From: Fidelibacterota bacterium
GTDB taxonomy: Bacteria; Fidelibacterota; UBA8477; JABMPR01
DNA length: 64,000 nt
NCBI GenBank assembly: GCA_016844945.1
Contig: JAERTJ010000100.1
Span: 1 to 64,000, forward strand
Direction of reading: 5' to 3'
Part shown: one piece after another, positions 7,633 through 17,716 of the stretch
How positions within the stretch are numbered: position 1 is the first letter of the stretch
How the letters are laid out: each line of letters opens with the position of its first letter
Translations under genes and position numbers: made by a program
Notes under the pieces: generated by a model
Database searches by the model: none
Told to the model about the DNA's origin: nothing
Seen by the model: only the letters and a program-made list of their open reading frames with translations

Positions 7633-10439
7633 TTGACCACCGCAAATCGATTTAAATATTCCAGGTCACCACTTTTAACCTGGTAGAGGTAGATTCCCGA
7701 GACGATTTCCCGACCTCCTTCAGCTCTTAAATCCCAGGTCTCAGTACCATGAATAGCGTTGTGCTCCAGGGTCTTTATCAAATCACCTGACAATGTGAAG
7801 ATGTTGATCTCACATGCTGTGGGAAGATTGATGAATTGTATCTGGCGGATGGGCTCCCTACGAAAACTTCCATAATCAGATTCCCAAAGTGACCCAGCTA
7901 AATAGGGGTTTGGTACCACACAAATATCGCTTAGCTCATTTATCCCCTCCACAGGTTTGATTTGTTCTTCTACCACACCAAAAGTATAGGCATCCTGGAT
8001 ATGTGGACTGAATGGAGGAACTGATGTTATGGTTGTCATGGTACCTACTGGCGGTGGATTACCTCGATCAAAGGTGAGGGTTGCCTCAATACCATCAAAA
8101 TTTAACGATTCTGTATTATACAAGGTATCCGCATCAAAGGTGAAGATGTCTACATTGCGTACAACCTGCATGACGAGAAATGTTCCATTATCTGGGCTAT
8201 TACCAGTTCCAGTAACAGAGATTTGGTAACCGGATGTGATCAGAGATGCCTCATCAACAACCTGGAAGTCAATCGTGAAATCAAGAATGGGAGGAGAATT
8301 GATGTCCTGCAAGATGGGCTGAGGTTCAAAAAGCATAATCAGTCCATCTTCTGATGTAAGAGGGGTCTCAAGATTAAATTTCTGTGATTGCATGACAATG
8401 CTAGTATCTGTGCCATTTATTCGATGAAGAGTTGCTGCAAAATTCAGACTAAAGAAATCCCCTGGTACTGGTGCAGTCAATGGGTCTTCTTGTTTAAAGG
8501 TGACTTGAAAGTATGGATTATTGACAGGAAATGGATAGGCCCAATCCCACACGAAGGGCATTTCTGGATAGATGTTGGTTTGAGTGTTTAAATCAAACAG
8601 GTTTGCGCTTGTAGGTGTGAGAAACTCAAAACCGAAATGGGTGGTAGGAACCCTGGCTGAGTCCAATATTTCGATAATCGCATTTACAGTACGCGCACCA
8701 ATATCTTGCCGCTGGACATAACCAAAACTCAACAAGTACGAAGAGCTACTCAACAAATTTGGAGATACTGGGTCTACGTTGAGCAGATAGTTGGAGTGAC
8801 CAGTTCCAGTATGGGTAACACCAGTGCCTGATGATGAAGTATGATTGGGAGCACTTGAATGTGGGGTTAGTTCGACGACATTGATAGGGGCAAGGTTGTT
8901 TCCAATTGGGCTTTCAAGTCTTGATATGACTGAATCTCCATGATCGAAGGCAGTAAGCGAATACCAGTATTCAAAGCCATTGACTACACTCTCATCATGA
9001 TATGAGTAAGCCATGCCAAGATCCTCACCAATACCATTAATGCGATCAAAACTGGCCAGGGGAATGGGATCTAAGCCCTCAGCTGAGACCTGGTTACGAT
9101 CGATTTGATCCCAGGATGCTCCGGCATCTACACTTCGATACAGATGGTAGCCCTCAAAGTCGATGATTTCTGATGCCTCATCGGGGACGGATTCAACTTC
9201 ATCTGACCAATACAGGGTCGTGAATCCATCACCGGCTATGCCATTGAGCATGGGGGCTGGAGGTGGACGTGCCGTGACAAAGTTTTTCGCATACAAATTC
9301 TGAGCTGCTGTGAGGTTCGTATATAGATCATCAATATCATTGCCAGCTATGATACCCATGATGAAGGTGAGGGTGTCTGCAGGAGCTAAATCATAAGGAC
9401 CTGAAGAAATGGTACCATTCATATCGCCACCAGAAGGTGGAAGCAATCTGGGATCATCAAAATGTATATTCGTTGGACGTACTCTGGGGAAAAAATCCAC
9501 CGGACTAACACCACCAGGAAGAAGATCCAAATTACTTGAGAGTGTAGCAATGAGTGTAGAATCTTCCAATGAACGTGTGTCGGTGTGCATATCGGTGATT
9601 CCTGCTGTGACCCCATCAATCAATGGTGTCTCGAAGATGGCAATCCCCATAACTCCAGGCTGTGCTTGCCACTCAGCAGAGTAGTTATCTACATCGTAAT
9701 AATAGATAAAATTGTTCTCACTGTCCCACCCCAACAGATCTTGTAAATATTCAGAGCCACCTCCAATATCAAAATCATGATATAAGCCAAAATAAACACT
9801 GTCATAACTCACAAGGGATTGGTTGGTTATATCAAACTTGAAAAAGATCATATCTTTTATGTCGGGATTAGCAAAGGCATAACCTGTCTTAGCTGTTTGA
9901 ATGCCTAGAACCTCAACCGAATTATTAGCATCATTGTAGACACAGTAACTGTCCTGATCTGATAGAATGAGTGGGCTACCCTGGTCATCCTGGAAAAACC
10001 AGACAGAAGCTGGCCAGGTGGTAGGATCATCGCTAAAGGCAATGGAACCTTCTGCAGGATTGTGAAAACCAGTGACAGCTTCCCATTCAACATTCGTGAG
10101 ATAGACTGACTGGATCACATTAGCTGCACGTCCTGCAGCTCTATCGGGTGCGACACCAACCAGAGGCATTAACTTCCAGATATAATTCCTATAACTATTA
10201 ATGGGGTACTCACCAGCGTATCTTGAGGCAAAGGTTCCTCGAGAGATTCGACCATAATTTGTAAAATATAATCCGATATTACTGGCATCATGAACTCCCC
10301 GTGCACGATCGGTGTAATCCATTATTGACGGCTTAAACCTTGCACTTTTCTCCTCATCAAGATGTTTATCAAGACCATTCAGTGCCAGTGGCAGTAGTAT
10401 AATGACGAGGAGTAGGGGACGGAAATTTCTATAATTCAT
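7629..10439 (-). CDS. large secreted surface protein with FN3-like region and FlgD-like C-terminal sorting domain
   Basis: About 936 residues from ATG 10439, chosen because GGAG lies just upstream; a TTG at 10451 would overlap the preceding stop. There is a signal peptide (MNYRNFRPLLLVIILLPLAL). The N-terminal half has no recognised domain; a fibronectin-III-like stretch lies at about residues 395-530 (GFTTLYWSDEV...YHLYRS). The C-terminus (VVPNPYLAGS...GIYLYQVKSGDLEYLNRFAVVK) is the FlgD-like/type A sorting domain seen on surface proteins of FCB bacteria. It is middle gene of a three-gene operon, two bases after the TonB receptor stop and overlapping the PorV-like gene. Function unknown; a surface partner of the receptor is an inference. 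Confidence 0.8.
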   Translation of the reverse strand: MNYRNFRPLLLVIILLPLALNGLDKHLDEEKSARFKPSIMDYTDRARGVHDASNIGLYFTNYGRISRGTFASRYAGEYPINSYRNYIWKLMPLVGVAPDRAAGRAANVIQSVYLTNVEWEAVTGFHNPAEGSIAFSDDPTTWPASVWFFQDDQGSPLILSDQDSYCVYNDANNSVEVLGIQTAKTGYAFANPDIKDMIFFKFDITNQSLVSYDSVYFGLYHDFDIGGGSEYLQDLLGWDSENNFIYYYDVDNYSAEWQAQPGVMGIAIFETPLIDGVTAGITDMHTDTRSLEDSTLIATLSSNLDLLPGGVSPVDFFPRVRPTNIHFDDPRLLPPSGGDMNGTISSGPYDLAPADTLTFIMGIIAGNDIDDLYTNLTAAQNLYAKNFVTARPPPAPMLNGIAGDGFTTLYWSDEVESVPDEASEIIDFEGYHLYRSVDAGASWDQIDRNQVSAEGLDPIPLASFDRINGIGEDLGMAYSYHDESVVNGFEYWYSLTAFDHGDSVISRLESPIGNNLAPINVVELTPHSSAPNHTSSSGTGVTHTGTGHSNYLLNVDPVSPNLLSSSSYLLSFGYVQRQDIGARTVNAIIEILDSARVPTTHFGFEFLTPTSANLFDLNTQTNIYPEMPFVWDWAYPFPVNNPYFQVTFKQEDPLTAPVPGDFFSLNFAATLHRINGTDTSIVMQSQKFNLETPLTSEDGLIMLFEPQPILQDINSPPILDFTIDFQVVDEASLITSGYQISVTGTGNSPDNGTFLVMQVVRNVDIFTFDADTLYNTESLNFDGIEATLTFDRGNPPPVGTMTTITSVPPFSPHIQDAYTFGVVEEQIKPVEGINELSDICVVPNPYLAGSLWESDYGSFRREPIRQIQFINLPTACEINIFTLSGDLIKTLEHNAIHGTETWDLRAEGGREIVSGIYLYQVKSGDLEYLNRFAVVK

Positions 10440-10441
10440 AA

Positions 10442-12973
10442 TTATCTCCAATCCAGTGAGAGACCGAGTCTGATTGTACGGGGAGGTCCAAAATTTCTTG
10501 GGTTATGCATATACTCCTCACTGTGTCCTGGAGAGAGGGTATAGTCAGGCTCACCTGTTGATGTAAAAACGTATCTAACATTTCTGGCATTGGTGAGATT
10601 CTTTACTTCCAGGAAGACCCTGGTTGAGAGCTTGTTGGCCAGGCTAAATCGTTTGCCTGCTACCATATCAAGGGAATAGGTGGAAGGTTTGCGAAGTGAA
10701 TTTATTTCCACCAGTCCAATACCCTTCCCCGAGGGTGTATATGGTCTGCCAGAGCTTGCCTGGAAGACGAACCCCAGATCGGTTCTGGAAAAGGGAAATC
10801 GGTTGAACACCTTTAAACCTCTGGACTTCCCTATTCGGAATGATCCATAAGCATTCAAGCCGTGGGTCCTGTCAAAATCCAGATTATAAAGGATGCTTGA
10901 TTCAGTGGTGCTTGGATATTGCTCATCAGCGAAAGAGGAACTTCCTTTTGCGATGGAGTAGGTATAATTCAACGCAGTGGTGAAGAAATTTGTCGGTTTA
11001 AATTCGAAATTGAATTCGAAACCTTTTGAGTAGGCATAATCTTCATTAATGATGAGTGTATAACCCGCATATCGATCGGGTGCATCATCAGCGAAGGGTG
11101 CAAAATAGCGTGTGCCAACTAAGCCGGAAATATCTTTGAAATACGCATTAAATCGACCTAGAAGTGCAGCGGTGAATTGATGGGTAAAGCCAATTTCATA
11201 GGCGATGGTTCTCTCGGCATCCATGTCAGGGTCACCAAACACCGGTGCACTCACGGTGACATCATAATTCAATCTGTTGTATAGATAAGCGTATGGCGGG
11301 TTCTGGAAGAAATGGCCATAAGCAAAATGAATTTTGGTTTTGTCCGATATTGGGTGGGCAATGCCTAAGCGAGGACTTATCTGACTTTTTGGGGTGGACA
11401 TTGTACGGGTTGCTTCATCCAATGGATTTTTGCGATAACTCGCTTTTCCATCCATCTGATCAAATCGAAGTCCGATATTTATAACAATAAAGGGCAATTC
11501 AATCTTATCCTGGAAGTAACCTGCAATTTCGATTGGCTGCATATGGTATTCATCACGATATGGGATTTCTCTTTGAGGATCGTAGGGGTTCTCCAATTCC
11601 AAATCATGACCCTTATATTGGAATCCCACTTTAAACTCATTCCAGCTATTCATCTGCCAGATAATATCACCACGAAAGTCAAATGTCTTTGTAGTGGAGA
11701 TGGTGTAAATAGGTGGGTCTCTACGTGCATAAAACTCATATCCATTCCCAGCCTCAGAATACCAGTCGAAATCGGCATAGGCTGTGTAGGCACTACTATC
11801 CTTCCAACTGGAAGTTGAGTCAATCCAAACCCCCTGACGATAGTTCTGTTCATACTGCGAAACCCGGAGCTCATAAAACAGGTTTTCGCTCAGCGTATGG
11901 GTAAGATTCAGGTTGAAGTGGCGTCTATCTGACCCATACTGGTAATACTGTTCCGGGATGTATTTCCAACTGTGCCAATAATTTTTCCAGCGACTCCATG
12001 AGTTTCGATACATGCCATTGACTTTCAGGTTTGGTATCCCGGTGTAAGTCAGTTTACTTGTGTGAGAATTTTGATCGTTGAATCCCCAGGGTTTGTAACT
12101 ATCCAGATTCAAAAATTGTCCTGATACGAATATTCTTAAATCCTCTCCCAGAAGTGGACCACTGATATTCCAGGTCGTTTTTTCACCTTCAGATTTATTT
12201 TCATCGGTATTTTGAAATGTACCGGTTCGGCTTCTCACGCTGGCTTTCCAGTTGCGTCCACCTTCACGGGTAACAACGTTCACAATCCCACTCATTGCGT
12301 TCCCATATTCTGCATTGAAGGTTCCACTGAGTAGCGACAATTCTTGAATAGTATTGGTACCGAGATCATTTGCAAATGACCCCAACAATGGATCTTGAAC
12401 GTAGACCCCATCTATGAGGTAGCCCACTTGATTGGAGCGTCCCCCACGGACATACATGTAGTTATCAGTATTAGTCACACCGGGTTGAAGGGTCAGGGCT
12501 TCACTCATTTGAGTAATGGGAAGTGAATTAAAATTCTCCTGAGAAAATACTGCTCGGGTCCCGGCAAGATACTTGTCAATGACATCTCCTGTCGCATAAA
12601 CGATGACTTCCTGTCCTTCCAGAGTGGTGCTTGTCATGGTCAGGTCAAACCAGGTCGTCAGATCTACATTAATGGGTACGCCTTTCAAAAGAATCGTTTC
12701 AAAGCCTATAAAAGAAATACGGACAGTGTAGATCCCGGGACTAATATTGAGAATTACGAATCGACCTTTCGCATCTGATATACGTCCAAAATTGGTGCCC
12801 AAAAGTTGAATGGTAGCTCCGATGATTGGTTCACCGGATTCTGCATGGGTCAGGGTGCCATGCAATTTGCCAGTAACACCAGCATGTAGTGAACAGGGAT
12901 TAAAAAAGATGAAAAGGATGATGATAAAGCTTAGGACTTTGGCTAGTTTAAATCTATGGGTTGCCACATCCAT
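10442..12973 (-). CDS. TonB-dependent receptor with carboxypeptidase-regulatory N-domain
   Basis: 843 residues. A hydrophobic leader (about residues 14-31) precedes a CarboxypepD_reg domain (GKLHGTLTHAESGEPIIGAT to about residue 115), a plug (about 125-235, with MYVRGGRSNQVGYLIDGVYV and a GNAMSGIVNVVTREGG segment) and a 22-strand-type barrel ending RTIRLGLSLDWR. It is an outer-membrane importer or exporter of unknown ligand. As the first gene of the operon, its TAA stop lies inside the GGAGATAATTATG start region of the following secreted protein, indicating coupling. Upstream lies a 327-base region with two dyad-like repeats (13027-13112). Confidence 0.9.
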   Translation of the reverse strand: MDVATHRFKLAKVLSFIIILFIFFNPCSLHAGVTGKLHGTLTHAESGEPIIGATIQLLGTNFGRISDAKGRFVILNISPGIYTVRISFIGFETILLKGVPINVDLTTWFDLTMTSTTLEGQEVIVYATGDVIDKYLAGTRAVFSQENFNSLPITQMSEALTLQPGVTNTDNYMYVRGGRSNQVGYLIDGVYVQDPLLGSFANDLGTNTIQELSLLSGTFNAEYGNAMSGIVNVVTREGGRNWKASVRSRTGTFQNTDENKSEGEKTTWNISGPLLGEDLRIFVSGQFLNLDSYKPWGFNDQNSHTSKLTYTGIPNLKVNGMYRNSWSRWKNYWHSWKYIPEQYYQYGSDRRHFNLNLTHTLSENLFYELRVSQYEQNYRQGVWIDSTSSWKDSSAYTAYADFDWYSEAGNGYEFYARRDPPIYTISTTKTFDFRGDIIWQMNSWNEFKVGFQYKGHDLELENPYDPQREIPYRDEYHMQPIEIAGYFQDKIELPFIVINIGLRFDQMDGKASYRKNPLDEATRTMSTPKSQISPRLGIAHPISDKTKIHFAYGHFFQNPPYAYLYNRLNYDVTVSAPVFGDPDMDAERTIAYEIGFTHQFTAALLGRFNAYFKDISGLVGTRYFAPFADDAPDRYAGYTLIINEDYAYSKGFEFNFEFKPTNFFTTALNYTYSIAKGSSSFADEQYPSTTESSILYNLDFDRTHGLNAYGSFRIGKSRGLKVFNRFPFSRTDLGFVFQASSGRPYTPSGKGIGLVEINSLRKPSTYSLDMVAGKRFSLANKLSTRVFLEVKNLTNARNVRYVFTSTGEPDYTLSPGHSEEYMHNPRNFGPPRTIRLGLSLDWR

Positions 12974-13300
12974 GAAGTACCCCCTTCAGAATGAATAACA
13001 ATTCCAGGCACAAAAGTAACGCCGAGGAACGATCTTCTTAGCAGAGATGGGTGTAAAGATTGACCCCTCTCCGAAACTCAATAACCAGTATCTAGTGAAC
13101 GATGTTCTAAGCTAACCCAAGCAGTGTATAAATACCAAGTTGAAATGAATTATTTTTGTTCTGGGGCTATTAAGTCGAGCAATGGATTCGTAAGGAACTT
13201 AATTTCTGATTCTCTACCACTCATTCCTGAAACTGTATAAAATCAGGACATAATTTTCATTTGGAAATACCCGATAGGTAAATTAATCTCATCCCGCAAT
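12974..13300. other. divergent intergenic region between TonB operon and phoH
   Basis: 327 bases without a supportable gene. It should carry the promoter of the minus-strand TonB/secreted/PorV operon and that of phoH. The only structure noted is a pair of 16-base near-identical direct repeats at 13027-13042 and 13097-13112. Confidence 0.6.
13027..13112. promoter_or_regulatory. paired operator-like repeats (GAAC-N3-GTTC type)
   Basis: GAACGATCTTCTTAGC at 13027 and GAACGATGTTCTAAGC at 13097 match at 14 of 16 positions, 70 bases apart start to start. The second contains a perfect GAAC-N3-GTTC dyad; the first has one mismatch in it. The repeats lie 54-139 bases upstream of the TonB receptor start, suitable for a regulator binding site. 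Function is inferred. Confidence 0.35.
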
Positions 13301-14272
13301 ATGAGTTTGACAACCGAGAAATCTGCTACTGAAAAACGCCTTCCGATCAGGGAGGTTAACCCCGTTGAATTACTCGGGGCAAACGACACCAATCTTAAAT
13401 TAATAGAAAATCATCTTGAAGTGGCTTTGTATGTCCGCGGTGACGAGCTCATCGTTCGCGGAGATAAATCCAAGCTTTCTATTGTGGAGAATGTCATTGC
13501 AGAAATGATCGCAGTACTGACCCGCAAGAAATTTATAGACAAAGATGACGTTCTCACCATTATCAGGTTGAGCCAGACAGGTAAAACCAGTCTGGGTGAA
13601 GAGGGACTTGATTCCGTAGTGCTTTTCACACGTTCTGAGGTGATAAAACCACGAACGCCAGGACAAGAGCGCTATTTTTCCGCGGCAGTCAACAATGACA
13701 TGGTTTTTGGACTGGGACCCGCAGGTACGGGCAAGACTTACATGGCAGTTGCTTTTGCTGTTTCTGCCTTGAAAAACCGGGAAGTCAAAAAGATCATCCT
13801 TACCAGACCTGCTGTTGAAGCTGGTGAGCGACTGGGTTTTCTCCCGGGTGACTTGCGCGAAAAAGTTGACCCTTATCTGGCACCGCTCTATGATGCACTG
13901 TTCGATATGATGCCTCATGATAAGGTGCGCATTCTCATGGACCAAAAAACCATCGAAATTGTGCCCCTGGCTTATATGCGGGGACGTACACTGGATCATG
14001 CCTTTATCATTCTGGATGAAGCCCAAAATACAACACCCATGCAAATGAAAATGTTTTTGACCAGAATGGGTGTGAATTCAAAAATTATTATTACAGGTGA
14101 TCCCACACAAATCGACCTGCCAAAACATGAGGAATCTGGCTTACTTCAGGCTGTAAGGATCCTTAAAGAGGTTGACGGGATAGCTTTTGTTGAATTCGAT
14201 GAAAGCGATATTGTTCGACACAAGTTGGTCCGACGAATTATCAAGGCTTACGACCGACCCGAAGAATCCTGA
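13301..14272 (+). CDS. phoH: PhoH family ATPase (YbeZ type)
   Basis: 323 residues, the usual length for PhoH/YbeZ. An N-terminal KH-like region (about residues 20-100) precedes the P-loop NTPase domain. Walker A is GPAGTGKT at about residues 139-146 and Walker B is IILDEAQN at about 236-243. The TGDPTQIDLP sensor segment follows. These proteins are RNA-associated ATPases linked to ribosome and RNA quality control and usually sit next to ybeY. Here ybeY is not adjacent; a fatty-acid/amino-acid catabolic operon follows after 175 bases. The ATG at 13301 has only a weak ribosome-binding site. Confidence 0.94.
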   Translation: MSLTTEKSATEKRLPIREVNPVELLGANDTNLKLIENHLEVALYVRGDELIVRGDKSKLSIVENVIAEMIAVLTRKKFIDKDDVLTIIRLSQTGKTSLGEEGLDSVVLFTRSEVIKPRTPGQERYFSAAVNNDMVFGLGPAGTGKTYMAVAFAVSALKNREVKKIILTRPAVEAGERLGFLPGDLREKVDPYLAPLYDALFDMMPHDKVRILMDQKTIEIVPLAYMRGRTLDHAFIILDEAQNTTPMQMKMFLTRMGVNSKIIITGDPTQIDLPKHEESGLLQAVRILKEVDGIAFVEFDESDIVRHKLVRRIIKAYDRPEES

Positions 14273-14447
14273 TCTCAGGTCTATTTTTTTTCATCCTCAT
14301 AGAGGATATAATGGTTTGGAACGATTTTTGACCCTAGCATAGATGTAACACCCGTGTCTGCCAAAAGATATGCCTCTCCTTGAGTCTTGTCCTTGGCCCG
14401 GAAGAATAAACAGTCCCAGGTTTGAGAAAAATACAGAAGGAATTATC

Positions 14448-15644
14448 ATGAGCAGAGTCAGAGCTATTCGGAAAGTTGCTATTGTCAGTGCAAAACGCAC
14501 CCCCATCGGTGCCTTCCAAGGTGCTCTATCGTCGGTGCCTGCTCCCAAGCTGGGTGCCGTTGCCATTCAGGCAGCCCTGGAAGGTGGTCAAATAGCCCCT
14601 GAGGATGTCGATGAAGTCATCATGGGTAATGTTATCACCGCAAATGAAGGGCAAGCACCTGCCAGACAAGCTGCAATCTATGCTGGTCTTCCTGATACCA
14701 CGGAATGCCTCACCATAAATAAGGTTTGTGGTTCAGGGTTAAAGGCTGTCATGCTTGCCTCACAGGCAATCCAGGTTGGGGATGCCAATGTTGTGGTTGC
14801 CGGGGGTATGGAGAGTATGTCAAATGTACCATATTATCTCCCCAAAGCACGCAGTGGCCAACGCCTGGGGCATGGGGAGATGCTGGATGGAATTCTGCGT
14901 GATGGCTTGCAAAATGCGTATGATGGAATTCATATGGGGGTTGCTGGCGAATTGTGTGCGAAAGAATACAAATACACCCGTGAAGCCCAGGATGATTTTG
15001 CTCGTGAGAGCTATGAACGCGCATTAAAGGCACAGAAGAATGGTGACTTTACCAATGAACTTACGCCCGTTTCTATTCCTCAACGCAAAGGGGATGATCT
15101 GATAATTGATACAGATGATGAACCTGGGCGCGGCAACTTTGACAAAATGGTGAAACTAAGACCTGCCTTCGAAAAGAATGGTACCATTACCGCTGCCAAT
15201 GCTTCCAAAATAAATGATGGAGCTGCTGCTCTAATACTCATGCGTGAGGGAGAAGCTGAAAGACGTGGGTTAAAACCTATGGCTAGAGTGATTGCCCAGT
15301 CATCAGCGGCTCACGAACCAGAATGGTTTACCACTGCCCCCGTGAAGGCGATTACGAATGTACTAAAAAAGGCAGGCATGACCCTGGGGGAGATTGATCT
15401 CTTTGAAATTAATGAAGCCTTTTCGGTTGTGACCATGGTTGCAATGGATGAGTTAAATATCCCCCATACCAAGGTCAATGTGAATGGTGGGGCTGTATCT
15501 CTGGGTCATCCTATTGGTGCATCTGGCGCTCGTATCTTGACCACTTTATTACATGCCATGGAAGCCAGAGAAGCACAATTTGGGTTGGCTGCACTTTGCA
15601 TTGGTGGCGGTGAAGCTTCAGCACTTATCGTTGAAAGAATTTAG
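14448..15644 (+). CDS. acetyl-CoA C-acyltransferase (thiolase)
   Basis: 398 residues from ATG 14448, chosen for the AGAAGG seven bases upstream; in-frame codons before it lack a site and are not thiolase-like. It is a cytoplasmic thiolase II fold enzyme that condenses two acetyl-CoA or cleaves 3-ketoacyl-CoA. Active residues visible: nucleophile Cys94 in [10 protein letters not shown], the His in [11 protein letters not shown], and the C-terminal Cys in CIGGGEASA. It is first gene of a run with 3-hydroxybutyryl-CoA dehydrogenase (8 bases downstream), acyl-CoA dehydrogenase and leucine dehydrogenase. Whether it runs in the synthetic or degradative direction is not decidable from sequence. Confidence 0.94.
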   Translation: MSRVRAIRKVAIVSAKRTPIGAFQGALSSVPAPKLGAVAIQAALEGGQIAPEDVDEVIMGNVITANEGQAPARQAAIYAGLPDTTECLTINKVCGSGLKAVMLASQAIQVGDANVVVAGGMESMSNVPYYLPKARSGQRLGHGEMLDGILRDGLQNAYDGIHMGVAGELCAKEYKYTREAQDDFARESYERALKAQKNGDFTNELTPVSIPQRKGDDLIIDTDDEPGRGNFDKMVKLRPAFEKNGTITAANASKINDGAAALILMREGEAERRGLKPMARVIAQSSAAHEPEWFTTAPVKAITNVLKKAGMTLGEIDLFEINEAFSVVTMVAMDELNIPHTKVNVNGGAVSLGHPIGASGARILTTLLHAMEAREAQFGLAALCIGGGEASALIVERI

Positions 15645-15652
15645 GGGTAGGC

Positions 15653-16501
15653 ATGAAGATCAATAGAGTTGGTGTTATTGGATCCGGAACCATGGGAAAT
15701 GGTATTGCCCATGTCTTTGCACAATCAGGTTATACCGTTACTCTCATGGATATCAACACAGCTTTCCTGGAGAAAGGTCTGGATACGATCACCCGGAATC
15801 TGGATCGTCAGGTCAAAAAAGAACGAATCACTGAATCAATTAGAAATGAGACACTCCAGCGTATTGAAACCACAACCGACCTCAATGGGCTGGAAGCATG
15901 TGATTTTGTCGTCGAGGCTGCCACCGAAAACCGGGATATTAAATTTCAACTATTTAAAGATCTGGACAAAACTTTAAAACCTGGCGTCATTCTCAGTTCC
16001 AACACATCATCCATTTCTATTACGGAAATTGCCGCTCAAACCAGTCGTCCTGAATTGGTAATCGGGATGCATTTTATGAACCCAGTTCCCATAATGAAAC
16101 TGGTTGAGATTATCCGAGGTCATGTTTGCAGCGATGAAACAGTTGCCACAACGGTGGAGCTGTGTAAAGCATTAGGGAAAGTACCGGTTGAAGCCAATGA
16201 TTTTCCAGGCTTTGTCGCCAATCGTATCATTATGCCCATGATCAATGAAGCCATTTTTACGCTCATGGAAGGCGTCGCCACCAAAGAAGCCATCGATGAG
16301 ATTATGCATCTGGGGCTCGCACACCCCATGGGTCCTTTGACACTGGCCGATCTCATTGGGCTAGATGTTTGCTTATCTATTCTAAACGTTTTGTATGAGG
16401 GATTAGGAGATCCCAAATATCGTCCCTGTCCATTGCTGAAACGCATGGTGGCAGCAGGAGACCTGGGACGCAAGACGGGGAGAGGTTTTTATACGTATTA
16501 G
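15653..16501 (+). CDS. hbd: 3-hydroxybutyryl-CoA dehydrogenase
   Basis: 282 residues, the classic length of Hbd. It oxidises (S)-3-hydroxyacyl-CoA or reduces acetoacetyl-CoA with NAD(H). The N-terminal Rossmann motif is [12 protein letters not shown] with an acidic residue (Asp33) after the second strand, typical for NAD. Catalytic His140 is in GMHFMNPVP, paired with Glu152 (LVEII). The C-terminal helical dimerisation domain starts around GFVANRI. Eight bases follow the thiolase stop, with ggggtagg just before the ATG. No enoyl-CoA hydratase is encoded in this operon, so that step must be supplied elsewhere. Confidence 0.95.
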   Translation: MKINRVGVIGSGTMGNGIAHVFAQSGYTVTLMDINTAFLEKGLDTITRNLDRQVKKERITESIRNETLQRIETTTDLNGLEACDFVVEAATENRDIKFQLFKDLDKTLKPGVILSSNTSSISITEIAAQTSRPELVIGMHFMNPVPIMKLVEIIRGHVCSDETVATTVELCKALGKVPVEANDFPGFVANRIIMPMINEAIFTLMEGVATKEAIDEIMHLGLAHPMGPLTLADLIGLDVCLSILNVLYEGLGDPKYRPCPLLKRMVAAGDLGRKTGRGFYTY

Positions 16502-16543
16502 TTGATCTTTGAACGAAGTAAAAAAAATGCATAAAGGCACATT

Positions 16544-17686
16544 ATGAATTTTGAACTTACTGAAGAACAAAAGATGGTCAAGGAGACCATCAGAGATTTT
16601 GCTGAATCTGAAATCAAGCCGGGAGTCATGGAACGTGATGAAAAGGCTGAATTCCCAACTGATGTGATTCAGAAGCTGGCAGAACTCGGTTTCATGGGTA
16701 TGCAGGTACCCGAGGCTTATGGCGGGACAGAGATGGATGCCGTGAGCTACGCCATCACTTTGGAGGAGGTTGCCCGGGTTGATGCTTCCACCTGTGTGAT
16801 CATGTCAGTCAATAACTCACTATTTTCCAACCCAATACTCAAATTTGGTTCTGAGTATTTAAAAAACAAATACCTTCCACTGACATCCAGCGGTGAAAAA
16901 TTGGGGGCATACTCATTGAGTGAACCTCAGTCAGGCTCAGATGCCAAAGCCATGCTTACAACCGCAACCCGTGATGGCGACTCATATGTGTTAAACGGAG
17001 TTAAAAACTGGGTCACCAGCGGCATCAGTTCAGATTTTGTCGTTGTATTTGCTAAAACAGATAAAGATGCCGGACATCGTGGCATATCAGCCTTTGTCGT
17101 TGAAAAGGGTTTGGAAGGCTTCACAACTGGCAAAAAAGATGACAAACTGGGCATCCGAGGTTCTGATACCAGTGAGCTGATCGTTGAGAATTGTCGCATA
17201 CCTGCAGAAAACATCATCGGTGAAGAAGGGCAGGGGTTCAAAATTGCCCTGGCAACCCTGGATGTCGGCCGCATTGGAATTGGTGCCCAAGCATTGGGTA
17301 TCGCTCAGGGAGCTCTGGAAAGGTCCATTCAATATGCTAAGGAACGTGAGCAATTCGGTAAACCCATCGGCATGTTTCAGGGGATAGGATTCAAACTTGC
17401 AGATATGGCAACTCGAGTCGATGCCAGTCGTCTGCTGGTATATCGAGCAGCCTGGTTAAAAGATCAGGGAAAGACCATTGGGGAAAAAGCCTCCATGGCA
17501 AAAATGTTTGCCGGTGACACGGCTATGCATGTTGCTACAGAAGCAGTTCAGATTCACGGGGGATATGGATTTATTCGTGAATTTGAAGTTGAAAGAATGA
17601 TGCGTGATGCCAAGATCACTCAGATCTATGAAGGTACCAATGAGATTCAACGATTGGTCATCAGTCGGCATTTGTTAGCAGATTAA
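16544..17686 (+). CDS. short-chain acyl-CoA dehydrogenase (butyryl-CoA dehydrogenase type)
   Basis: 380 residues, typical of the flavin-dependent acyl-CoA dehydrogenase family; it forms a 2,3-double bond in acyl-CoA and passes electrons to ETF. The three parts are visible: N-terminal helical domain (1-120), the middle beta-domain with YSLSEPQSGSDA and WVTSG (about 120-235), and the C-terminal helical domain. The catalytic base is Glu363 in QIYEGTNEIQR, the position used by short/medium-chain enzymes. It follows hbd by 42 bases. Substrate could be butyryl-CoA or a branched acyl-CoA; the leucine dehydrogenase neighbour makes branched substrates plausible. No etfAB is nearby. Confidence 0.93.
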   Translation: MNFELTEEQKMVKETIRDFAESEIKPGVMERDEKAEFPTDVIQKLAELGFMGMQVPEAYGGTEMDAVSYAITLEEVARVDASTCVIMSVNNSLFSNPILKFGSEYLKNKYLPLTSSGEKLGAYSLSEPQSGSDAKAMLTTATRDGDSYVLNGVKNWVTSGISSDFVVVFAKTDKDAGHRGISAFVVEKGLEGFTTGKKDDKLGIRGSDTSELIVENCRIPAENIIGEEGQGFKIALATLDVGRIGIGAQALGIAQGALERSIQYAKEREQFGKPIGMFQGIGFKLADMATRVDASRLLVYRAAWLKDQGKTIGEKASMAKMFAGDTAMHVATEAVQIHGGYGFIREFEVERMMRDAKITQIYEGTNEIQRLVISRHLLAD

Positions 17687-17716
17687 TATTTTCAGAATTG
17701 ATAGAAGGAGAATGAA

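Noticed and set aside
13400-14044. 214-codon minus-strand frame opposite phoH.
   Set aside because: The opposite strand encodes a conserved PhoH ATPase with intact motifs; the antisense protein has no recognisable domain.
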